From REEB95 sp963785735 (GTDB taxonomy: Bacteria; Pseudomonadota; Alphaproteobacteria; ATCC43930; CGMCC-115725), in NCBI GenBank assembly GCA_963785735.1, contig CAWAWJ010000001.1:496001-560000 (forward strand): DNA of 64,000 bases, given 5' to 3'. Position 1 is the stretch's first letter, and the number at the start of each line of letters is the position of its first letter. Shown here in pieces: positions 7,855-16,467 of the stretch. Below the pieces are notes generated by a model. The model had not been told where the DNA came from and ran no database searches. It saw only the letters and a list, made by a program, of their open reading frames with translations. The position numbers were made by a program, and so were the translations under genes.

Positions 7855-9219
7855 ATGAGTTCCATGGCGTTCCACGGACAACGGCCGAGCGACATCGCGG
7901 TGATCGGAAGCGGCATTTCCGGCATGGCGGCGGCGTGGTTGTTGAGCCAACGCCACCGCGTGACGGTGTATGAACGCGAGGACCGGCTCGGCGGCCACAC
8001 CAACACCGTGGACGTCCCCTCGCCCGCGGGTCCGGCGCCGGTCGATACCGGATTCATCGTCTATAACGAGCGGAATTATCCGAACCTGACCGCGCTGTTC
8101 CGGCATTTGGAGGTTCCGACCAAGCCGAGCGACATGTCGTTTTCCGTCTCGCTGGACGGCGGCGCGCTCGAATATGCCGGCAATAATTTGGGCACGCTCT
8201 TCGCGCAACCGCGCAATTTGCTGCGGCCGCAATTCTGGGCGATGCTGCGCGACTTGCTGCGGTTCTATCGCACGGCGCCCTATTTGCTCGACGATCCGGG
8301 CCATGAGGGCCTGACGCTCGGCGCCTATCTCGACCGCCAGGGCTACTCCCGGGCCTTCATCGAGGACCATCTGCTGCCGATGGCGGCGGCGATCTGGTCC
8401 TCGCCGGCGCGCGCCATGCGCGACCATCCGGCGGTTAGTTTCGTGCGCTTCTGCCAGAATCACGGGCTTTTGTCCCTGGGCAATCGGCCGCCGTGGCGCA
8501 CGGTAGAAGGCGGCAGCCGCGAATACGTGCGGCGGCTGACGTCGGCTTATGCCGAAAGGGTGCGCCTCGATTGCGGCGTGCGACGCTTGCGGCGCGCCTC
8601 CGACCACGTACTGGTCGAGGACGGCGCCGGCCGGATCGCCCGCCACGATCACGCCGTGGTGGCGTGCCATGCCGACGAGGCGTTGGCCATGCTCGATGAT
8701 CCCGATCCGGAGGAGACCGGACTCCTCGGCGCCTTCCGTTACGAGCGCAATCTCGCCGTGCTGCACTCCGATCCGGGCCTGATGCCGCTTCGCCGCGCGG
8801 TATGGTCGAGCTGGAACTATCTCGGCGAGCGGCGGCCGGAAAGCGAGCGGGGGCTGTGCGTCACCTACTGGATGAATCGCCTGCAATCGATTCCGGAATC
8901 AACGCCCTATTTCATGACCCTGAACCCGCACCGCTCGCCGCTTCAGGGCAGCATCCAAGCGAGCTTCCTCTACGACCATCCGATGTTCAATGCCGAAGCG
9001 GCCAAGGCCCAGCGCCGCCTGTGGACGCTTCAGGGCAGGCGCAATACCTGGTTCTGCGGCGCCTATTTCGGCGCCGGCTTCCACGAGGACGGCTTGCAGG
9101 CGGGATTGGCCGTGGCCGAGGCGTTGGGCGGCGTCCGGCGGCCCTGGCGCGTGGCCGAGGAATCGGGCCGCATCCATCTCGGGCCGGAGCGAACCCAGCC
9201 ACTCGAGGCGGCGTCATGA
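7855..9219 (+). CDS. FAD-dependent amine-oxidase-like oxidoreductase of the sigma-E regulon
   Basis: 454 residues from the ATG at 7855. The Rossmann FAD motif is DIAVIGSGISGMAAAW with GSGISG at 18-23, followed by RLGGHTNTVDV, a signature of the flavin amine oxidase/phytoene-desaturase-like group found beside ChrR-type sigma factors. An in-frame ATG at 7813 lies only about 2 bp from the predicted transcript start and would be leaderless; 7855 has ACGGGG upstream and fits the family N-terminus. In Rhodobacter the related divergent locus takes part in stress-induced phospholipid acyl-chain changes (furan fatty acid formation); transfer of that role here is inference. Its stop overlaps the next ATG (ATGA). 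Confidence 0.85.
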   Translation: MSSMAFHGQRPSDIAVIGSGISGMAAAWLLSQRHRVTVYEREDRLGGHTNTVDVPSPAGPAPVDTGFIVYNERNYPNLTALFRHLEVPTKPSDMSFSVSLDGGALEYAGNNLGTLFAQPRNLLRPQFWAMLRDLLRFYRTAPYLLDDPGHEGLTLGAYLDRQGYSRAFIEDHLLPMAAAIWSSPARAMRDHPAVSFVRFCQNHGLLSLGNRPPWRTVEGGSREYVRRLTSAYAERVRLDCGVRRLRRASDHVLVEDGAGRIARHDHAVVACHADEALAMLDDPDPEETGLLGAFRYERNLAVLHSDPGLMPLRRAVWSSWNYLGERRPESERGLCVTYWMNRLQSIPESTPYFMTLNPHRSPLQGSIQASFLYDHPMFNAEAAKAQRRLWTLQGRRNTWFCGAYFGAGFHEDGLQAGLAVAEALGGVRRPWRVAEESGRIHLGPERTQPLEAAS

Positions 9220-9998
9220 CCGCGAGGAAATCGGCGCTCTATTTCGGCCTGGTGACGCATCGACGGCTCAAGCCACGGCGGCATCGCCTGGCCTATCGCG
9301 TCTTTCAGATCCTGTTCGATCTCGACGAATTGCCGGCGCTGAGCCGGGATCTGCGTGTCTTTTCGCGCAACCGGTTCAATCTTTTCAGCTTTTACGACCG
9401 CGACCACGGCGCGGGCGGCGGCGATTTGCGTCACTGGGTGGAAAAGCATCTTCTCGCCGCCGGCATCGACCTGGCGGGCGGCCCGATCCGCGTGCTGTGC
9501 CATCCCCGCATCCTGGGTTACGCGTTCAATCCGCTGAGCGTCTTTTTCTGCCACCGGCGCGGCGGCGATCTCGCCGCCATGCTCTACGAGGTCAACAACA
9601 CCTTCGGCGAGCGGCACAGTTATTTGATTCCGGTGACGGCGGCGGACGCGCCGGTCATCCGCCAGCGTTGCGCCAAGGAATTTCACGTCTCGCCCTTCAT
9701 CGGTATGGAAGCCACATATCATTTTCGCGTGACGCCGCCCGATCGAACGGTCGCGATCGCCATTCGCGAGGATGATTCGGAGGGAACCCTGCTGCACGCC
9801 GCCTTCGCCGGCCAGCGGACCGGCTTGTCCGACCGGAGCTTGATCGCCGCCTTCCTGCGCCATCCCTTGTTGATGTTGAAGGTGATCGGCGGAATTCATT
9901 GGGAGGCGCTGAAGCTGTGGCGCAAGGGCATCGCCTATCACGGCCGTCCCGCCCGGCCCGAGCGCGAGATCACCATCGTTCCGGCGCGAGGACTCTGA
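9216..9998 (+). CDS. DUF1365 family protein
   Basis: 260 residues. DUF1365 hallmarks are present: a start with LYFGLVTHRRLKPRRHRLAYRVF, then HPRILGYAFNPLSVFFC, an EVNNTFGERHSYL segment, and a C-terminal helix pair with HWEALKLWRKG. The biochemical function is not established. The ATG overlaps the upstream FAD gene by 4 bp, so the two are translationally coupled. DUF1365 constantly co-occurs with this FAD protein and the methyltransferase, consistent with a shared lipid-modifying pathway (inference). Confidence 0.88.
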   Translation: MTARKSALYFGLVTHRRLKPRRHRLAYRVFQILFDLDELPALSRDLRVFSRNRFNLFSFYDRDHGAGGGDLRHWVEKHLLAAGIDLAGGPIRVLCHPRILGYAFNPLSVFFCHRRGGDLAAMLYEVNNTFGERHSYLIPVTAADAPVIRQRCAKEFHVSPFIGMEATYHFRVTPPDRTVAIAIREDDSEGTLLHAAFAGQRTGLSDRSLIAAFLRHPLLMLKVIGGIHWEALKLWRKGIAYHGRPARPEREITIVPARGL

Positions 9999-10001
9999 GT
10001 C

Positions 10002-10817
10002 ATGGCCGTCGTGCCGCTCCTGGCCGCGGGCGCCCTCTTCATGGCGGCGGCGATGGGGTTCGCCTGGCTGGCGCAGTTTCGCTCCGGCAATGCCGGCTGG
10101 GTCGATGTCGTGTGGACGCTCGGCACCGGTGCGACCGGCGCGGGCTTCGCGCTCATCCCCGGGCCCGGCATGGGGATCGGCCCGCGCCAGATCGTGATCG
10201 CCCTTCTCGCCGCCATCTGGTCGCTGCGCTTGGCGCTGCACATCGCCTTGCGGGTCGCGCACGGGCCGGAGGATGCGCGCTACGCCAATCTGCGCCGCGA
10301 CTGGGGCGCCGCTTTTCAAGCCCGCATGTTCTGGTTCCTCCAGGCCCAGGCGGCTTGCACGCTGGTCCTGGTGTCGGCGATTTTGCTCGCGGCGCGCAAT
10401 CCGGCGCCCGCGCTGCGGCCGCTCGATCTTCTCGGGGTGCTGGTCATGGCCGCGGCGGTGCTGGGCGAGCGCGCCGCCGACCGGCAGCTCGCCCGCTTCA
10501 AGGCCGGGCGCAGCGGCCGCAAGGGGATTTGCGACGCCGGATTATGGGGCTGGTCGCGCCATCCCAATTATTTCTTCGAATGGCTCGGCTGGCTTGCCTA
10601 TCCGCTGATGGCGCTGGGGCCGGATTATCCCTGGGGCTGGGCCGCCTTCGCGGCGCCCGCGATGATGTACGCGATCCTGGTGCACGGCACCGGCATCCCC
10701 ACGGTCGAGGCGCAAATGCTGCGCTCGCGCGGCGCCGCGTTCCGCCGTTACCAGGCGCGGGTGAGCGCCTTCCTGCCATTGCCGCCTGGCCGCCGGCCCG
10801 AAGGAGTACGGCGATGA
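10002..10817 (+). CDS. DUF1295 integral membrane protein (steroid 5-alpha-reductase-like)
   Basis: 271 residues, strongly hydrophobic, with about six to seven membrane helices. The C-terminal block GLWGWSRHPNYFFEWLGW and the later GTGIPTVEAQML are the signature of DUF1295, whose fold is related to NADPH-dependent steroid 5-alpha-reductases and isoprenylcysteine methyltransferases. A role in reducing or otherwise acting on a membrane-embedded lipid double bond is plausible but unproven. It starts 3 bp after the DUF1365 stop and overlaps the next gene by 4 bp (ATGA). Confidence 0.88.
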   Translation: MAVVPLLAAGALFMAAAMGFAWLAQFRSGNAGWVDVVWTLGTGATGAGFALIPGPGMGIGPRQIVIALLAAIWSLRLALHIALRVAHGPEDARYANLRRDWGAAFQARMFWFLQAQAACTLVLVSAILLAARNPAPALRPLDLLGVLVMAAAVLGERAADRQLARFKAGRSGRKGICDAGLWGWSRHPNYFFEWLGWLAYPLMALGPDYPWGWAAFAAPAMMYAILVHGTGIPTVEAQMLRSRGAAFRRYQARVSAFLPLPPGRRPEGVRR

Positions 10818-11839
10818 ACCTGGCCGCCGCCGCCGGAATTTTCGCCGAGCGCGCGCCGGTGCCCGATGCTCTGACCGCCGCGGGCATCGGCCTGATGGTG
10901 GGATCGCGCCGCCGCGCGCTGGCCAGGGCGTCACCCGCCGCGGAATTGGAATTCGCCGCCGCGATGCGGCGATTCCAGGTGGCCGAACACGCCGCGGCCG
11001 CCAACGCCCAGCATTACGAATTGCCCGCCGAATTCTTCGCCGAAGTGCTGGGGCCGCGGCGCAAGTATTCCTGCTGCTATTACGACCGGGACGCGCGCGA
11101 TCTGGCGGCGGCCGAGGAGCGGTCGCTCGAGCTCACGGCGCAACACGCCGGTCTGGCCGACGGCCAGAGCATCCTCGAGCTCGGCTGCGGCTGGGGCTCG
11201 CTGTCGCTCTATCTTGCCGAGCGGTTTCCAGCGGCACGCATCGTCGCGGCGTCGAATTCGCACGGCCAGCGCCGGTATATCGAGGGCGCGGCGCGGGCGC
11301 GCGGCTTGAACAACCTTGCCGCCGTCACTTCCGACATGAACGAATTCGACCCCAAGGCCCGCTTCGACCGCGTGGTTTCGGTCGAAATGTTCGAGCACAT
11401 GGCGAACTGGCCGGCGCTGCTGGCGCGCATCCGGGGCTGGCTCAATCCGGGCGGCGCGCTTTTCCTCCATGTATTCAGTCACCGCCAAACGCCTTACAGC
11501 TTCGACCACGGCGATTCCGCCGACTGGATCGCGCGCCATTTCTTCACCGGCGGCATCATGCCGAGCCACGGCCTGATCCGGCATTTCGGCGAGTTGTTTC
11601 ATGTGGAACAGGAATGGCGCTGGAACGGCGCGCAATACCGGCGCACCGCGCAGGACTGGCTTCGAAATTACGACCGCAACATCGCCGCGATCCGGCCGAT
11701 CCTGCGCCGGGCCTATGACGGGGAATCGGCTTTGTGGGAAAGGCGCTGGCGGCTCTTCTTCCTAGCCACCGCCGGTCTTTTCGGCCATGACGGCGGAAGG
11801 GAATGGGGCGTCAGTCATTACCGCCTGACGCCGTCTTGA
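10814..11839 (+). CDS. SAM-dependent methyltransferase, cyclopropane-fatty-acyl-phospholipid synthase family
   Basis: 341 residues. The SAM-binding motif I is LELGCGWGSLSLYLA (about 121-135), preceded by the CFA-family N-terminal block HYELPAEFFAEVLG and KYSCCYY, and followed by VSVEMFEHMANWPALLARI. This family transfers a methyl(ene) group from SAM to double bonds of phospholipid acyl chains at the membrane face. It is the last gene of the predicted ECF-sigma operon and overlaps DUF1295 by 4 bp. Relatives make cyclopropane, methylated or furan fatty acids; which product forms here cannot be read from sequence. Confidence 0.9.
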   Translation: MNLAAAAGIFAERAPVPDALTAAGIGLMVGSRRRALARASPAAELEFAAAMRRFQVAEHAAAANAQHYELPAEFFAEVLGPRRKYSCCYYDRDARDLAAAEERSLELTAQHAGLADGQSILELGCGWGSLSLYLAERFPAARIVAASNSHGQRRYIEGAARARGLNNLAAVTSDMNEFDPKARFDRVVSVEMFEHMANWPALLARIRGWLNPGGALFLHVFSHRQTPYSFDHGDSADWIARHFFTGGIMPSHGLIRHFGELFHVEQEWRWNGAQYRRTAQDWLRNYDRNIAAIRPILRRAYDGESALWERRWRLFFLATAGLFGHDGGREWGVSHYRLTPS

Positions 11840-11931
11840 CCGCGCGGGGCGCGCCGCGTGAACGGGCAAGCGAAGTTTGAAGGACACAAAGCGGCTCCCC
11901 ATGCGCCGGAAAACGCCCGGCGCGGCCCGCA

Positions 11932-12534
11932 CTAATTCCGGGGCGCGTGCTTGCCCAATATCCGCTGCAAGGTGCGGCGGTGCATCTTGAGGCGCCGCGC
12001 GGTTTCCGACACGTTGCGGTCGCATTGCTCGAAGACGCGCTGGATATGCTCCCAGCGCACGCGGTCGGCCGACATCGGATCCTCGGGCGGCGGCGGCAGC
12101 GAGGAGGCCTCGGTGGACAAGAGCGCGCGTTCGACCGCGTCGGCATCGACCGGCTTGGGCATGTAATCGACCGCGCCCGCTTTCACCGCCGCCACCGCGG
12201 TGGCGATGTTGCCGTAACCGGTGAGCATGACGATGCGCGCATTGGGCCGCGCCTTGCGGATGGTCTTGACGATCTCGAGCCCGCTGCCGTCATGGAGGCG
12301 GAGATCGACCACCGCGAAGGCCGGCGGATGAGATCCTGCCGCCATCACCCCCGCCGCCACGCTGTCGCAGGTCGTGACGATGAAGCCGCGGCGCTCCATC
12401 GCCCGGCCCAGGCGCTGGCACAAAGGCTGGTCGTCGTCGACGATCAAGAGCGTGCGCTCGGCCTCGGGCAGGCCGTGAAGCGGGGGCGAGGACGCTTTCG
12501 GCCCGCGCGATGAGTCATCTCTTGGATCGTTCAT
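11932..12534 (-). CDS. regA: RegA/ActR/PrrA redox response regulator
   Basis: 200 residues. Receiver domain from about residue 27 with acidic pocket DDD, phosphoacceptor Asp77 in VVDLRL, and conserved Thr and Lys (MLTGY, PKPVD). A proline-rich linker (LPPPPED) joins it to a Fis-type helix-turn-helix, SETARRLKMHRRTLQRILGK, the near-invariant RegA DNA-binding tail. The ATG at 12534 overlaps the regB stop by 4 bp; a further upstream start would lie inside regB. The system is known for redox control of photosynthesis, CO2 and nitrogen fixation and respiration. Its last 69 bp reappear at 4950-5018. Confidence 0.93.
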   Translation of the reverse strand: MNDPRDDSSRGPKASSPPLHGLPEAERTLLIVDDDQPLCQRLGRAMERRGFIVTTCDSVAAGVMAAGSHPPAFAVVDLRLHDGSGLEIVKTIRKARPNARIVMLTGYGNIATAVAAVKAGAVDYMPKPVDADAVERALLSTEASSLPPPPEDPMSADRVRWEHIQRVFEQCDRNVSETARRLKMHRRTLQRILGKHAPRN

Positions 12535-13889
12535 GCGCCCCTCTCCATCAACCCCAGCGCCGGCATCGACGCCCCCTCGATCTGCGACCGCTTCCATTCG
12601 ACCACCACATGCGCACCGCCGCCGTCAAGATTGGCGAAGCTCAGCCGCGCCCCGGTGCGCTCCAAGAGGCTGCGCGCGATGAAGATGCCGAGCCCCATGT
12701 GCTGGCCGTCGCCGGCGCGGTCCGAGATATAAGGTTCGCCAATGCGCGCCAGCATGGGGCCCGCGAATCCGGGCCCGTCATCGACGATGTCGACCGCGGC
12801 GGTGTCGTTGTCCCAGCTCGCCGTGACGGCGACCTCGCGGCGCGCGAATTCGATCGCGTTCTGGATGAGGTTGCCGAGGCCGTGCATGATCTCGGGGCTT
12901 CTCGGCGCCAGCGGCTCCTCGACGGCGGCGCCCGAATCGCGCTCGCCGCCGGTGTCGTGGACGACACGGATGCCGGGCTTGGCGAAGGGCGATCCGGCCG
13001 CCTCGACCAGCGCCGAGAAAGGCAGGCGCGCGAAGGGCTCGCCCTCGCCGCCTTCGCGCGAACGCGCCAGATCGGCCAGGATGTCGCGGCAACGTTCGCT
13101 CTGGCTCAACAGTAGATGCGCGTCCTCGGCGAAGGGGCTGTTCTTCGGCAGCTCGCGCACCAGCTCCTTGGCGACCACGGCGATGGTGGCGAGCGGACTG
13201 CCCAATTGATGCGCGGCGGCGGCGGCGAGCGAGCCCACCGCCGAGACGCGTTGCTCGCGTTCCAAGGCCAGTTGCGTGGCGGCATAGGCGTCGCGCATGC
13301 GCCGCGCGCCCTCGGCCACCGACCAGATGTAACCGGCGATGAACAAGGTGGAGCACACCATCGCCGTCCACATGCCGAGGACATAGAGCGGCTCGGGACC
13401 GAAGAGCAGATCCGGCCGCGAGGGGAGCGGCATGTGAACGAGCGCCAGCAGGCTGATCGCCGCCACGGTGAGGGCGGAGAGGCCGATGACGGTGCGGTGC
13501 GACAGGATGGTGGCCGAGACCGTGACCGGCGCCAGCATGAGGACGGCGAAGGGATTCTGCAGACCCCCGGTTAGGAAAAGCAGCACGCCCAATTGCATCG
13601 TGTCATAGGCGAGGTAAAGGGCGGCGGCGCGGTCGCCCAGCCGCGAGGCGGCGCGGGCGCCGTGCGCGGCATAGAGATTGAGCGCGGCAGAAACCGCGAC
13701 CACCGCCAAGGTCGCGCGCAAGGGCAGCGCGAAGCCGAAGACATAGTGCACGGTCAGCAGCGTTGCCGCCTGGCCGGCCACCGCCACCCAGCGGATCAGC
13801 ACCAGGGTGCGCAGGCTCAAGCTGGCCTCGGCCCCCTGGGGCGAGGCCAGGCCCTGGAGCCGGCCGGGGGGGTTCGCGCTTTCGTTCAT
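12531..13889 (-). CDS. regB: RegB/ActS/PrrB redox sensor histidine kinase
   Basis: 452 residues from the ATG at 13889; about six N-terminal membrane helices. The quinone-sensing motif GGLQNPF is present at 108-114. The phosphoacceptor is His227 in AAAHQLGSPLATI (many homologues have HELGTP). The redox-active cysteine is conserved as Cys267 in SERCRDIL, and the ATPase domain has NLIQNAIEFA, DDGPGF and GLGIFIA. Upstream in-frame starts would add a non-conserved tail over the cobS promoter region. It forms an operon with regA and diverges from cobS over a 76-bp gap. Confidence 0.93.
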   Translation of the reverse strand: MNESANPPGRLQGLASPQGAEASLSLRTLVLIRWVAVAGQAATLLTVHYVFGFALPLRATLAVVAVSAALNLYAAHGARAASRLGDRAAALYLAYDTMQLGVLLFLTGGLQNPFAVLMLAPVTVSATILSHRTVIGLSALTVAAISLLALVHMPLPSRPDLLFGPEPLYVLGMWTAMVCSTLFIAGYIWSVAEGARRMRDAYAATQLALEREQRVSAVGSLAAAAAHQLGSPLATIAVVAKELVRELPKNSPFAEDAHLLLSQSERCRDILADLARSREGGEGEPFARLPFSALVEAAGSPFAKPGIRVVHDTGGERDSGAAVEEPLAPRSPEIMHGLGNLIQNAIEFARREVAVTASWDNDTAAVDIVDDGPGFAGPMLARIGEPYISDRAGDGQHMGLGIFIARSLLERTGARLSFANLDGGGAHVVVEWKRSQIEGASMPALGLMERGA

Positions 13890-13965
13890 GGCGCCATTAT
13901 ACACCGCCGTGAAATGCCAGGGCGCAACTGGCGCGGCGGCCCAAATCGCGCTAAGACATGCTTCC

Positions 13966-14745
13966 ATGACCATGCCGTCCTGGGAAGACATGCCGGTCCG
14001 GCGCGAGGAAGCGCTCAACGCACTCGCCTATTTCACGCGGCTGCGCTTCGACGGCCGGGAATCCTTGCCGCCGGGCGCGTTGGCCGAATCGGCCTGGGCC
14101 TTTCCCCTCATCGGCCTCGCCATCGGCGTCGCCGGCGCCATCGTTTACGACATCGCCGCGCTCTTTGGCGTGCCGTCGCTGGTATCCGGGCTTTTGGCCA
14201 TCGGGGCTACGGCGATCATCAGCGGCGGGCTGCATGAGGATGGACTCGCCCATACCGCCGAGGGGTTGAGCGGCGGCCACGGCCCCGAGGAACGGCTTGA
14301 GACCTTGCGCGCCGGACATCTCGGCGTTTACGGCATCCTCGCCATCGTCTTGAGCGTGGGTTTGCGCGGCGCGGCGCTGGCGGCGCTCGGCACCACCTTC
14401 GGCATGGCGGGCGCGGCCGCCGGGCTGGTGGCGGCGCACACATTGGCGCGCGGGCTTTTGCCGCCGGTGCTGCTCTGGGGCCAGAAGGCGGTGCCCGACG
14501 GGCTTGACGCCGGTACGCCGAGCCTGGCCGGCGCCGGCCTCTCCGTCGCCATCGGCTTTCTGGTTGCGATATTGGCGATAGGCTTCAAGCCCGCGCTCGT
14601 GGCCTTGATCCTCGCCGGGCTGGCGATGGCGCTGGTGCTGTTCGCGGCGCGAGCCCGCGCCGGCGGCTATACCGGCGAGGTGCTGGGCGCGATTGAACAG
14701 GCGGGCGAGATCGTCATCCTGCTGGTCGCGGCGGCCTGGGCGTAG
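13966..14745 (+). CDS. cobS: Adenosylcobinamide-GDP ribazoletransferase (cobalamin synthase)
   Basis: 259 residues, multi-pass membrane protein. The family core GGLHEDGLAHTAEGLSGG (usually GGLHEDGLADTADG) and the repeated hydrophobic segments identify CobS/CobV, which joins adenosylcobinamide-GDP and alpha-ribazole in the last step of cobalamin assembly. In this copy the second Asp of the DGLAD motif is His (DGLAH), a variation worth noting. No other late cobalamin genes (cobU, cobT, cobC) are adjacent; cobA is 2.5 kb downstream. The stop codon shares one base with the GTG start of the following glycosyltransferase. Confidence 0.88.
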   Translation: MTMPSWEDMPVRREEALNALAYFTRLRFDGRESLPPGALAESAWAFPLIGLAIGVAGAIVYDIAALFGVPSLVSGLLAIGATAIISGGLHEDGLAHTAEGLSGGHGPEERLETLRAGHLGVYGILAIVLSVGLRGAALAALGTTFGMAGAAAGLVAAHTLARGLLPPVLLWGQKAVPDGLDAGTPSLAGAGLSVAIGFLVAILAIGFKPALVALILAGLAMALVLFAARARAGGYTGEVLGAIEQAGEIVILLVAAAWA

Positions 14746-16463
14746 TGCCCGGCAAAGCCGCAAGAACGCGCGGCCCGGGCACGCGCGCAATTCCGGCATG
14801 GACCGCGCGCGGCTGGCGGCCTTATGCGCTCCTGGGATTGCTCTGCCTCGGGCTTTATCTGCCCGGCGCGCGCAATCTGCCGGTGATGGACCGCGACGAG
14901 GCGCGCTTCGCCCAGGCGACGCGCCAGATGATCGAGAGCGGCGATTATCTCAACATCCGCTTCCAGGACGAGGCGCGCAACCGCAAGCCCGCCGGAATCT
15001 ATTGGCTCCAGGCCTTGTCGGTGGCGGCCCTGAGCAACGCTTCGAGCGGCGCCATCTGGCCCTACCGCCTGCCCTCGCTCTTGGGCGCCCTGGCGGCGGT
15101 TTTTCTGACCTTCGCGCTCGGACGCAATCTCGTGGGAGAAGAGGCCGCGCTCTTGGGCGCGGCGCTTTTGGCATCCTCGCTGACGCTGGTGGGGGAAGCG
15201 CATCTCGCCAAGACCGACGCCGTGCTGCTGGGATTGACCGCGCTAGCGCAATTATCCTTGGGCCGGATTTATTGCGCCGCGCGAAAATCCAAGGGAAAGG
15301 ATCGCGCGACTCGAAATTTTGCGCGCTTTCGCGCGCGGGGGTACTGGGCGTTGCTGTTCTGGGCGGCGCTGGCGGCGGCGGCGCTGATCAAGGGGCCGGT
15401 GGCGCCGCTTTTGGCGCTGCTCACGGCGCTTTGCCTGTCGGCGGCCGACCGCGAGGCGCGCTGGCTTTTGGACCTGCGGCCGCTTTGGGGCGCGGCGTTG
15501 TTCCTGGCGATCGTCGGGCCTTGGCTCTATCTCATCTCGCACGCGACCCAAGGCGCTTTCCTGTCGCAATCGCTCGGCCATGATTTCCTCGGCAAGCTCG
15601 CGGGCGCGCAGGAGAGCCACGGCATTCTGCCCGGCGGCTATACGCTGCTGCTGGCGCTCACCTTCTGGCCGGGCTCGCTGTTCCTGGCGGGCGGATTGCT
15701 GCGCGGCTGGCGTGAGCGCGCTCATCCGGCGGAGCGTTTCCTGCTCGCCTGGGCGGTGCCGTTCTGGATCGCGCTGGAGCTGGTTCCAACCAAGCTGCCG
15801 CATTACCTGCTGCCGGTTTATCCGGCCTTCGCGCTGCTCGCGGCGGCGGCGCTGGTGCGGGGCGTCAAGCGCCCGCGCTGGCTCGACGCTACATCCGGAA
15901 TCCTCTGGGCGGCGGCTTCGCTGGCGCTCGCGTCGGCGCTGATCGCGGCACCGGTTGTGTTGGGGCGGGGATTGTCTGCCGTGGGCGTTACGGCGGCGGC
16001 GATCATCCTGCTGATGGGCGGAACGCTGCTTTATCGTTTCTGGCGCGATAGGCGCGCGAAGCCGGGGCTGGCCGCGCGCGCGGCGATCCTGGCGCTCCTG
16101 ACGCTCGCCCCGGCCCTGGGCTTCATAGCACCCAGCCTCGACCAGCTGTGGCTATCGCGCAGCGCGGCCGGCCTCGTCCACGCCAATGCGTCGCCGGAGG
16201 TTGCCATCGCCGTTGCCGGCTATAACGAGCCGAGCCTGATCTTCCTGCTCGGGACGCAAACCAGGATCGTCCCGGGCGGCGCGGCGGCGCTGTTCCTGGC
16301 GGGCGATCCGCACGCCATGGCCTTGGTCGAAGGCCGCGAGGAAGGTCCTTTCCGCCAAGCGCTCGCCCATCTGAGCAAGAGGCCGCGCATCCTCGGCCGG
16401 GTATCCGGTCTCGATTATTCCAACGGCAAGCTGATGGTGTTGACTCTCTATTCGGCGCCGTGA
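14745..16463 (+). CDS. ArnT/PMT-type glycosyltransferase (GT39/GT83), multi-pass membrane
   Basis: 572 residues, GTG start overlapping the cobS stop by 1 bp. Family hallmarks: the acidic motif DRDEARFAQATRQMI in the first periplasmic loop, then RNRKPAGIYWLQ, about ten to twelve membrane helices, and KLPHYLLPVYPA. These polyprenyl-phosphate-sugar-dependent enzymes add sugars such as aminoarabinose to lipid A or glycosylate other envelope acceptors. A basic stretch of about 24 residues (AARKSKGKDRATRNFARFRAR) interrupts two helices at about 15280-15345. Acceptor and donor unknown. Coupling to cobS has no obvious pathway logic. Confidence 0.85.
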   Translation: MPGKAARTRGPGTRAIPAWTARGWRPYALLGLLCLGLYLPGARNLPVMDRDEARFAQATRQMIESGDYLNIRFQDEARNRKPAGIYWLQALSVAALSNASSGAIWPYRLPSLLGALAAVFLTFALGRNLVGEEAALLGAALLASSLTLVGEAHLAKTDAVLLGLTALAQLSLGRIYCAARKSKGKDRATRNFARFRARGYWALLFWAALAAAALIKGPVAPLLALLTALCLSAADREARWLLDLRPLWGAALFLAIVGPWLYLISHATQGAFLSQSLGHDFLGKLAGAQESHGILPGGYTLLLALTFWPGSLFLAGGLLRGWRERAHPAERFLLAWAVPFWIALELVPTKLPHYLLPVYPAFALLAAAALVRGVKRPRWLDATSGILWAAASLALASALIAAPVVLGRGLSAVGVTAAAIILLMGGTLLYRFWRDRRAKPGLAARAAILALLTLAPALGFIAPSLDQLWLSRSAAGLVHANASPEVAIAVAGYNEPSLIFLLGTQTRIVPGGAAALFLAGDPHAMALVEGREEGPFRQALAHLSKRPRILGRVSGLDYSNGKLMVLTLYSAP

Positions 16464-16467
16464 CGTT

